Assembly: GCF_014925385.1 (NCBI RefSeq)
Contig: NZ_JACSDK010000011.1
Location: 1 to 64,000 of the forward strand
Origin: Pelagibius marinus
GTDB lineage: Bacteria; Pseudomonadota; Alphaproteobacteria; Kiloniellales; Kiloniellaceae
Length of the DNA: 64,000 nt
Direction of reading: 5' to 3'
Made by a program: the position numbers and the translations under genes. Positions 15,298-21,808 of this stretch are shown here, one piece after another. The notes under the pieces are model-generated. The model saw nothing but the letters and a program-made list of their open reading frames with translations, did no database searches and had not been told where the DNA came from. Each line of letters opens with the position of its first letter. The stretch's first letter is position 1.

Positions 15298-15325
15298 CTT
15301 GGCGGATGACTGGGATCACGCCAAG
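15298..15325. promoter_or_regulatory. Inverted repeat in the divergent promoter region of the symporter operon
   Basis: CTTGGCG (15298-15304) and CGCCAAG (15319-15325) form a perfect 7-bp inverted repeat with a 14-bp spacer, 49 bp upstream of the DUF4212 start. It could be an operator or the stem of a leader hairpin. No regulator gene lies next to it. Confidence 0.4.
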
Positions 15326-15437
15326 ATTGTACAAAAATGGGTAGCATTGTAATACCAATAATGAAGGTAGACCGTCGAATTTTGGTCGGGCCGGCAGGCC
15401 AGTCGGCTGAAACTGGCGCAACAGGGGGTTTTTGCGG

Positions 15438-16121
15438 GTGATCCCAAGCCTGAAGACGGCACGGGCGTTTTTACCGGAATTCATCGCTCGTTTGACAATC
15501 CGGCGCGAATCGGAACCGATCGATTCGCTTTCGGGCCTTTCCCGATTCGTTTCTACACGTGCGGCTTTCATTGCCCAGAAGACCCTCTACGGTTACCTGA
15601 AGACCCGGATGGGCACGCGCTATCCCAGCATGTTCGAGGACGACATCTTCGTCGCCTCCATCAACGTGGCCAAAATGCACGTCTTCGCCGCCTGCCTCTC
15701 CGACATGGCGATCTTCGCGGTGCGGCGCGCCTTCTTCGACGCCCCGCTGGACGACGCCCTGCGCCGGCGGGCGGCGCTCGCCTGCTACGAGCGCGGGCTG
15801 GCGGACAACGCCGGGCAGGCGGCGGGGGTGGAGGGCTTCTCTCCGCCGGAGGCGCTGGCCGCCTTCGAGCGGCGCCTGGCCTTCTTTGACTGGCACGACG
15901 GAGCCAGCGGCACCGATCTCTTCAGTGAAAGCCCGGCGGCGCTGGTGCGCTGGGCGCCCATCGCGCCGGAGCTCAAGAAGTTCGACGAGGAAATCGTGCG
16001 GAACTCCGTCAGGTTTGCCTGGCGCGAGGTGCGCAGCCAATTGGAAAAGCGCATCGACGGCGCCGCCCTTGCAGCGGAAGCGCAGGCGGGGGAGCCGGCG
16101 CCTCCGGTCCCCGGGGGATAA
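15438..16121 (+). CDS. Conserved alphaproteobacterial protein of unknown function
   Basis: This is a soluble protein of about 227 residues, mainly alpha-helical, with conserved-looking blocks YGYLKTRMGTRYPSMFEDD (about 50-68) and NVAKMHVFAACLSDMAIFAVRRAF (about 75-98). I do not recognise a catalytic motif; a previous label of esterase for similar proteins is not supported by any GxSxG motif here. The start is unsure: GTG 15438 (GGGGG about 10 bp upstream) is preferred, TTG 15432 is possible. The stop lies 7 bp before the exonuclease-CBS-nucleotidyltransferase gene, so the two are very probably one operon and may act together. GC content and codon use match the neighbours. Confidence 0.7.
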   Translation: MIPSLKTARAFLPEFIARLTIRRESEPIDSLSGLSRFVSTRAAFIAQKTLYGYLKTRMGTRYPSMFEDDIFVASINVAKMHVFAACLSDMAIFAVRRAFFDAPLDDALRRRAALACYERGLADNAGQAAGVEGFSPPEALAAFERRLAFFDWHDGASGTDLFSESPAALVRWAPIAPELKKFDEEIVRNSVRFAWREVRSQLEKRIDGAALAAEAQAGEPAPPVPGG

Positions 16122-16128
16122 AGCGGCC

Positions 16129-18258
16129 ATGAGCTTCCGCGGGGCCGACGACAGCCTTTCGGGCCTGCCGCTGGGCGCCGTGCCCGCGGTGGCGCTGGAC
16201 CTGGAGACCACGGGCCTGGACGTCGCCACGGACCGCATCGTGGAAATTGCCGCGGTGCGCCTGCAGGCCGGCGGCGGCGATGACAAACCCTTTGCCCGGC
16301 TGGTCAACCCCGGCATTCCGATCCCGCCGGCCTCGATCCGCATCCACGGCATCACCGACGACGAGGTGGCCGGGGCCGAGGCCTTCGCGGCGGTCGCTCC
16401 GGAATTCAGCGAATGGGTCGGGCGCCGCCTGGTGATCGGCTATGCCCTGGGTTTCGACCTGGCGGTGCTGAAGGCCGAGCACCAGCGCCACGGTCTCGAC
16501 TGGCAGGCGCCGCGCTCCATCGACGTGCGCCACCTGGTTCAACTGGTGGCGCCGGACCTGCCGAACCAGTCGCTGGAACTGGCGGCGAAGTGGCTGGGGG
16601 TCGAGGTCGGCGAGCGGCACCGGGCCCTCGGCGACGCCGAGACCGCGGCGCGGATCTTCACGGCCCTGGTGCCGAGGCTCAGGGAAAAGGGCATCGTCAC
16701 CCTGGCCCAGGCCGAGCGGGTCTGCCGCAACCTCACCACCCGCCTGGAGGAAGAGGCCCAGGCCGGCTGGCACGAGGTGCTGCGCGACAGCCGCATCGCC
16801 CCGCAAAGCGTCGCCGAATACGCCCGCATCGACAGCTTTCCCTACCGCCACCGGGTCTACGACGTCATGCGCTTCCCGGCGGTGACCCTGCCGCCGACGA
16901 CGCCGGTGCGCGAGGCGCTGGCGCTGATGATGGAAAAGGGCATCTCCTCGGTCTTCGTCGATCCGGAAGAGGCGGGCGGCAGCTACAGCATCCTGACCGA
17001 GCGAGACCTGCTGCGCGCCTTCAACAGCAACGTCGCCGGCGTGCGCGATGCGCCGATCTCCGACTACGCCAAGGGGCCGCTGGTCACCGTGGAGAGCGAG
17101 GAGTTCGTCTACCGCGCCATCGCCAGCATGTCGCAGCGCGGCTTCCGCCACCTCGGCGTGCGCGATCCGGACGGCAAGCTGGTGGGCGCGATCTCGGCGC
17201 GCGACCTGCTGCGCCAGCGCGCCGGCGACGCGCTCTCCCTGGGCGACAGCCTGGAACGCGCCGCCAGCCCCGGGGACCTGGGCCGCATCTGGTCGGAGCT
17301 GACCACCGTGGCGCGCGGCCTGGTTTTCGAGGAGGCCGACCCCCGCGACATCGCCGCCATCATCTCGCGCGAGCTCAGGGCCCTGACGCGGCGCGCCTGC
17401 GAGCTGGCGGAGGCGGAGATGGCCAAGCGCGGCGAAGGCCAGCCGCCCCGGCCTTACGCCATGATGGTGCTGGGCTCCGGCGGGCGTGGCGAGAGCCTGC
17501 TGGCCATGGACCAGGACAACGCCGTCATCTTCGATGAAGGCGAGCCGGGCGGCGAGGCCGACCGCTGGTTCGAGCGGCTCGGCACACTGGTCGCGGACAT
17601 GCTGAACGAGGCCGGCGTGATCTACTGCCCCGGCGGCATCATGGCGTCCAAGCCGGAATGGCGCCTGGACGTGGCCGGCTGGCGCCACCGCCTGGAGACC
17701 TGGATCACCAAGGCGCGGCCCGAGGATCTGCTGAACAGCGATATCTTTTTCGACGCCGTGCCGGTCTACGGCGAGCGCGCCCTGGCCGAGAGGCTCTACG
17801 ACGAGGCTCAGACGGCGGCCGGCGGGTCACGCGATTTCCTCATGGCCATGACCCTGAAGGCCAGCGACTTCCGCCCGCCGCTCAACTGGCTGGGGCGTCC
17901 GCGGCTGGAAAACGGGCGCATCGACCTGAAGAAAAGCGGCCTCATGCCGATCTTCTCGGCGGCGCGCATCGTCGCGCTGACCCACAAGTTCGACGCCCGT
18001 TCGACGCCGGAGCGCCTGGAGGCGGTGCGTCAGCTCGGCGCCTTCGATGCCGGGGTCATCGGCAAACTGATTGATGCGCACAAGATCCTGCTGGGTGCGA
18101 TCCTGCGCCAGCAGCTGCGCGATATCCAGCACGGCGTCGCGCTGTCGAACAAGGTCGCCCCCGGCGAGATGCCGGCCCACGAGCGCCAGGAACTCACCTG
18201 GGCCCTGGGCCAGGTGGAAAACGTCCGCAACCTGCTCGGCACGCCGGCAGTGGGCTAG
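16129..18258 (+). CDS. DEDDh exonuclease - CBS pair - DUF294 nucleotidyltransferase fusion
   Basis: This 709-residue multidomain protein has three parts. Residues about 15-190 form a DEDDh 3'-5' exonuclease of the DnaQ/epsilon type (ALDLETTGLD with the first Asp and Glu, and the closing HRALGDAETAA His/Asp). Residues about 235-365 form two CBS domains (RFPAVTLPPTTPVREAL, ISDYAKGPLVTVESEE), which usually bind adenine nucleotides. Residues about 370-709 form a DUF294 putative nucleotidyltransferase (MVLGSGGRGESLLAMDQDNA, the GSGGRGE/DxD-like catalytic loop) with its C-terminal helical substrate-binding domain. DUF294 proteins are relatives of GlnD/GlnE-type uridylyl- or adenylyltransferases. 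ATG 16129 is used because the exonuclease domain begins there; the open frame upstream lies out of phase over the preceding gene. It is the second gene of a two-gene operon. Confidence 0.86.
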   Translation: MSFRGADDSLSGLPLGAVPAVALDLETTGLDVATDRIVEIAAVRLQAGGGDDKPFARLVNPGIPIPPASIRIHGITDDEVAGAEAFAAVAPEFSEWVGRRLVIGYALGFDLAVLKAEHQRHGLDWQAPRSIDVRHLVQLVAPDLPNQSLELAAKWLGVEVGERHRALGDAETAARIFTALVPRLREKGIVTLAQAERVCRNLTTRLEEEAQAGWHEVLRDSRIAPQSVAEYARIDSFPYRHRVYDVMRFPAVTLPPTTPVREALALMMEKGISSVFVDPEEAGGSYSILTERDLLRAFNSNVAGVRDAPISDYAKGPLVTVESEEFVYRAIASMSQRGFRHLGVRDPDGKLVGAISARDLLRQRAGDALSLGDSLERAASPGDLGRIWSELTTVARGLVFEEADPRDIAAIISRELRALTRRACELAEAEMAKRGEGQPPRPYAMMVLGSGGRGESLLAMDQDNAVIFDEGEPGGEADRWFERLGTLVADMLNEAGVIYCPGGIMASKPEWRLDVAGWRHRLETWITKARPEDLLNSDIFFDAVPVYGERALAERLYDEAQTAAGGSRDFLMAMTLKASDFRPPLNWLGRPRLENGRIDLKKSGLMPIFSAARIVALTHKFDARSTPERLEAVRQLGAFDAGVIGKLIDAHKILLGAILRQQLRDIQHGVALSNKVAPGEMPAHERQELTWALGQVENVRNLLGTPAVG

Positions 18259-18309
18259 GGCTGGAATCCGATTTGGCTAGGCCAAATACCCGTGGAGGGA
18301 TTTCACTAC

Positions 18310-18948
18310 ATGTCTGATTGGGGATATGCCGATACGGTAGCCTCAGGTCGAAGGGCGCGGCTTCTTAATGCGCCGTCGTTTGACGTCATATCGCAAGAAG
18401 TCGTCGAGCATATGTCGATTGGCTGCTGCCATGATGACCGATGTTGCGACGACAATCGGTTTAGCCGAGTTGTGTTTTGCATTAGGATCACTTGCCCGCT
18501 TTTCGACAAGTTCTTTAACTCGCTACATGGATACCGAGGGGCCTATTATCAGTCTCCATATTGCGGTAGCCAGGCAAATGATGAATTCATCCGTCGACTT
18601 TCTCCAATCCTTCTCAAATGGGCGGAGTCGAATTGCGATCGCTTTCGCAGCGAATTTGCAAAGGAGTCTCTGAGCTCACCTTCGGCGAAAGTCTGGCTTG
18701 CAGAGGTCAACAAGAACCTCTGCTCGGAATGTGAAGGAGAGTGGAGTGTTCCTCAGGACGACAAAGCAGAAATACAAAATGAGCGGTGGGAGAAGGAAGA
18801 GACTCAGAAAGCGAAATGGGGGCGGAAGGCCCCAACTGGTACCAAGTTACGGATCTTCGGTGCGTTTCTCGATGAAAAGCGCAATGTGTTTATCGCTGAG
18901 AACAAGCGGTATCGCGCGGTCGAAATTCATGAACACGGTTGGTCCTGA
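18310..18948 (+). CDS. Hypothetical cysteine-rich protein, atypical composition
   Basis: This 212-residue protein was not recognised. It has a Cys/Asp cluster near residue 40 (IGCCHDDRCCDDNRF), another cysteine pair in NLCSECEGEW near 142, and a Lys/Glu-rich C-terminal third. It shows no signal peptide and no membrane helix. GGAGG sits about 10 bp upstream of the ATG at 18310. The gene is clearly poorer in GC and freer in third codon position than both neighbours, which suggests recent acquisition. It is flanked by the DUF294 fusion gene (same strand, 52 bp) and by convergent tag. A metal-binding role for the cysteines is only a guess. Confidence 0.55.
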   Translation: MSDWGYADTVASGRRARLLNAPSFDVISQEVVEHMSIGCCHDDRCCDDNRFSRVVFCIRITCPLFDKFFNSLHGYRGAYYQSPYCGSQANDEFIRRLSPILLKWAESNCDRFRSEFAKESLSSPSAKVWLAEVNKNLCSECEGEWSVPQDDKAEIQNERWEKEETQKAKWGRKAPTGTKLRIFGAFLDEKRNVFIAENKRYRAVEIHEHGWS

Positions 18949-18981
18949 TAACAAAGCTGCCTTCTTTCAGTGTTCACTGGG

Positions 18982-19602
18982 TTACTGTTGCCGATTCGTC
19001 GGCACCGTGAACCGCTTGCGCGCCGTCTCGGCCTTGGCTCTCATCGCGCAGTCCTCGACGTGGTCGTTGATGAGGCCCATGGCCTGCATGAAGGCATAGA
19101 CCGTGGTCGGGCCGACGAACTTCCAGCCCAGCTTTTTCAGGTCCTTCGACAGCGCAACCGACTCCGGCGAGGTGGAGGCGGTCTGCGGTTTGCCGAGCGT
19201 CTTTGGGTCGGGCTCGTAGCGCCAGAGGAAGGCGGCGAGCGAGCCATCCTGCTTCACCATCTCGCGGGCCCGCTTGGCGTTGTTGATGACCGCCTCGATC
19301 TTGCCGCGGTGGCGGATGATGCCTTCGTCCTTCAGTAGCCTTTCGACGTCGCGCTGTGTGAAGCGGGCGATCTTGTCGAAATCGAAGTCCTTGAAGGCGG
19401 CGCGGAAGTTCTCGCGCTTGGCGAGGATGGTGCGCCAGCTGAGGCCCGACTGGAATCCCTCCAGGCAGAGCTTCTCGAAGAGGCGCCGGTCGTCGGCGAC
19501 CGGAAAGCCCCACTCCTTGTCGTGGTAGACGAAGAACTCCGGGGCGGCGGCACACCAGCGGCAACGCGGCTTGCCGTCCGGCCCCTCGACCGTGTTGCCC
19601 AT
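18982..19602 (-). CDS. tag: DNA-3-methyladenine glycosylase I
   Basis: This 206-residue TagI-type base-excision enzyme removes 3-methyladenine from alkylated DNA. Signature features are RCRWCAAA (Cys14 region), the zinc His in FVYHDKEWGFPV (about 25-36), LCLEGFQSGLSW (about 46-57) and the C-terminal zinc pair NDHVEDC (about 178-184); this gives the Cys-His-His-Cys zinc snap of E. coli Tag. Its ATG is 3 bp after the YciI stop, making it the last gene of an operon headed by an Old Yellow Enzyme and its TetR regulator. That is an unusual partner set, combining electrophile detoxification with DNA alkylation repair. Confidence 0.95.
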   Translation of the reverse strand: MGNTVEGPDGKPRCRWCAAAPEFFVYHDKEWGFPVADDRRLFEKLCLEGFQSGLSWRTILAKRENFRAAFKDFDFDKIARFTQRDVERLLKDEGIIRHRGKIEAVINNAKRAREMVKQDGSLAAFLWRYEPDPKTLGKPQTASTSPESVALSKDLKKLGWKFVGPTTVYAFMQAMGLINDHVEDCAMRAKAETARKRFTVPTNRQQ

Positions 19603-19605
19603 GCC

Positions 19606-19911
19606 TCAGGCCTCGACCAGGAAGCTCAGCCGCTCGTCGGCGCGCGAGGGCGTCATCTCGATGATCTCGGCGTTGACGACCTTTTCCACGACGAAGGGGT
19701 CGGCTTTCACCCGGACCTCCAGGTCTTCGCGCGAGGTGTTGTGCGCCACGATGCCGCCGCCGCCCGCCCCTCCCTGGTCATTGGGCTGCAGGCTGCCGGC
19801 CAGCAGGAAGACGCCTTCGTCGAAGCCCTGTTGAAGCCAGGCCTTGTGGCCTTCCATGAACTGGCCGGCCTGGCCTTTGTTTTCCGCGAACTTGAGCTGC
19901 ACGATGAACAT
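19606..19911 (-). CDS. YciI family protein
   Basis: This 101-residue protein has a ferredoxin-like YCII fold. Conserved marks are MFIVQLKFAENK at the N-terminus, the His in EGHKAWLQQGFDEG (about 20-33) and the DPFV motif (about 71-74), whose Asp is thought to act with His. Family members are mostly uncharacterised, and some are linked to ring-cleavage or dehalogenase-like chemistry. It lies in the oye-tetR-yciI-tag operon, 13 bp after tetR and 3 bp before tag. A role in removing reactive metabolites is inferred from this context only. Confidence 0.88.
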   Translation of the reverse strand: MFIVQLKFAENKGQAGQFMEGHKAWLQQGFDEGVFLLAGSLQPNDQGGAGGGGIVAHNTSREDLEVRVKADPFVVEKVVNAEIIEMTPSRADERLSFLVEA

Positions 19912-19924
19912 CGCTCGAGGTCTC

Positions 19925-20548
19925 CTAGGGTGCGGCCTGGCGCTTGCGTGGCCGGGCGCCGTTCTTTCCGGTGTTCTTCGCTTCCGCGAGGCGGGCGTCC
20001 AGCCAGTCGAAGAGCCCCTCCACCTCGCGCCGGACGAAGGCGTCGTCCTGGTAGGCGTTGGCCAGGGTCGCGACGCCCTGGCTGGCGGCGAGGACGTGCA
20101 GCGCCAGGGCGTCGGCCTCGGCCCCGTGGCCGAGTTCCTCGAACTGGCGGCGCAGCCAGGTTCGGAACAGGGTGAAGAGCGCCTTGGCCTCGCCCTGGGC
20201 CTCGTGGTTCAGCTTGGCCAGTTCGCTCGACAGCGTGCCCAGCGGGCAGCCGTAACGTTTGATGTCCGCCTGGTTGGTGATCAGGATCTTGATGTAGCAG
20301 CGGATGCGCTCGGCGGGCGATTCCGTCTCCGCCTCCCAGCGCGCCAGCATCGCGCGGCGGTCGGCCAGGCGCTGCTCGATCACCGCGTCCAGGATCTCGT
20401 CCTTGGTCTTGAAGTAGTAGTAGAAGTTGCCGCGCGAGATCTGCACAGCCTCAGCGATGTCGGCGAAGGAGGTGTGGTCATAGCCCTGCCGGTAGAACAG
20501 TGCATCGGCGGCCTCGACGATCTGCTCGCGGGTGGTCTTCTCGCTCAT
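19925..20548 (-). CDS. TetR/AcrR-family repressor, probably NemR-like
   Basis: This 207-residue regulator has the N-terminal TetR helix-turn-helix at about 8-52 (REQIVEAADALFYRQGYDHT, then FADIAEAVQISRGNFYYYFK) and an all-helical ligand domain of the type seen in regulators next to Old Yellow Enzymes. A cysteine in IKRYGCPLGTLSSEL near residue 100 lies at the position expected for the electrophile-sensing cysteine of this TetR subgroup. It is encoded 33 bp downstream of the alkene reductase, same strand. Two matching inverted repeats upstream of that gene are its likely operators, giving an autoregulated operon. Confidence 0.88.
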   Translation of the reverse strand: MSEKTTREQIVEAADALFYRQGYDHTSFADIAEAVQISRGNFYYYFKTKDEILDAVIEQRLADRRAMLARWEAETESPAERIRCYIKILITNQADIKRYGCPLGTLSSELAKLNHEAQGEAKALFTLFRTWLRRQFEELGHGAEADALALHVLAASQGVATLANAYQDDAFVRREVEGLFDWLDARLAEAKNTGKNGARPRKRQAAP

Positions 20549-20581
20549 GGTCTTGTCTCCGGGTCCGGCGGCGCCTCTGCC

Positions 20582-21673
20582 TCAGGCCGCCGAAACGTAT
20601 GCGCTGCGGTAGGTGGGGTAGTCGGTATAGCCTGTTTCGCTGCCGCCGTAGAAGGTGGTGCTGTCGGCCTCGTTCAGGGGCAGGCTCTCCCGGTAGCGCC
20701 GCACCAGGTCGGGGTTGGCCAGGAAGGGCGTGCCGAAGGCGACCAGGTCGGCCGCGCCCTCGCGCAGCGCCGCCCGGGCCCGGGCCAGGTCATAGCCGTT
20801 GTTGGCGATGTAGGGGCCGTCGAACTTCGCACGCAGGGCGCGGTAGTCCACGCTACTGGCCTTGGTCAGCATGTCGCCTTCCAGGACGTGCAGATAGGCC
20901 AGGCCGCGGGGGCTGAGCTGCTCGGCGAAGTACTCGAAATGTCCCTGGGGGTCGGAGTCCGACATGGCGTTGAAGCTGTTCTCGGGTGTCAGGCGCAGGC
21001 CGACGCGATTGGCCGGCCAGACCTCGCAGACCGCCTCCAGGATCTCGTTCAGCAGGCGCAGCCGCTTCGCCGCGCTGCCGCCGTAGGCGTCGCCGCGCTG
21101 GTTGCTGCCGTCGCGCAGGAACTGGTCGATGATGTAGCCGTTGGCCCCGTGCACTTCGATGCCGTCGAAGCCGGCGCGCCGGGCCAGCTCGGCGCCCTGG
21201 CGGAACTGCGCCACGATGCCGGCGATCTCCCGGGTCTCCAGGGCGCGGGGCGTCACGAAATCCTGCATGCCGCTGTAGGTCACCGCCTGGCCCGCCGGGC
21301 GCAGCGCCGAGGGCGCGACCGGGGTTTCCCCGTCCCGTTGCAGGCTGGGGTGCGAGATGCGCCCGCAGTGCTGCAGCTGGATGAAGATGCGCCCGCCGGC
21401 CGAGTGCACGGCATCGGTAAGGCTCAGCCAGCTCGCCGCCTGGGCGTCGGTGAAGATGCCCGGGGTGAAGGGATAGCCGATGGCCTGGGCCGAGACCGGC
21501 GCGGACTCCGTGACGATCAGCCCGGCGCTGGCGCGCTGCTGGTAGTAGGCCGCCATCAGCGGCGGCACCACCCCGTCGGCGCCGGCGCGGTTGCGCGTCA
21601 TCGGCGCCATGACCAGGCGGTTGGCGAGGGTCAGGTCGCCCAGCTGGACGGGCGCGAAGAGGTCTGCGGCCAT
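20582..21673 (-). CDS. Alkene reductase, Old Yellow Enzyme family (NemA-like)
   Basis: This 363-residue FMN-dependent TIM-barrel enzyme reduces activated C=C bonds and other electrophiles with NAD(P)H. OYE signatures present are NRLVMAPMTRNRA (about 18-30), VTESAPVSAQAIGYP (about 54-68), IQLQHCGRISHP near 100 (substrate/FMN Gln-His-Gly), FDGIEVHGANGYIIDQFL near 170 and the FMN phosphate loop PYIANNGYD...FGTPFLANPDLV near 300-330. It heads the operon oye-tetR-yciI-tag. Two TetR-type palindromes lie 33-77 bp upstream of its ATG, so expression is likely induced by electrophiles. Confidence 0.94.
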   Translation of the reverse strand: MAADLFAPVQLGDLTLANRLVMAPMTRNRAGADGVVPPLMAAYYQQRASAGLIVTESAPVSAQAIGYPFTPGIFTDAQAASWLSLTDAVHSAGGRIFIQLQHCGRISHPSLQRDGETPVAPSALRPAGQAVTYSGMQDFVTPRALETREIAGIVAQFRQGAELARRAGFDGIEVHGANGYIIDQFLRDGSNQRGDAYGGSAAKRLRLLNEILEAVCEVWPANRVGLRLTPENSFNAMSDSDPQGHFEYFAEQLSPRGLAYLHVLEGDMLTKASSVDYRALRAKFDGPYIANNGYDLARARAALREGAADLVAFGTPFLANPDLVRRYRESLPLNEADSTTFYGGSETGYTDYPTYRSAYVSAA

Positions 21674-21703
21674 GAAGCACTCCCAGGGTCCGAAACGAGG
21701 GTA

Positions 21704-21750
21704 TAGGACGAACGTCCAAATTCAGGGTATTGATTTAGGACGACTGTCCA
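21704..21750. promoter_or_regulatory. Tandem TetR operators upstream of the alkene reductase operon
   Basis: Two nearly identical inverted repeats are present: TAGGACGAACGTCCAAA (core 21706-21717, perfect) and TAGGACGACTGTCCAAA (core 21738-21749, four perfect outer pairs). Their centres are 32 bp apart, about three helical turns, and they lie 33-76 bp upstream of the start codon. The adjacent TetR gene in the same operon is the obvious binder. Confidence 0.75.
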
Positions 21751-21808
21751 AATTTGTCAAGGGGGCAGAGACGCGCCGTAGTGCCCGCCGGCCCGATTAC
21801 CGGGCCGG

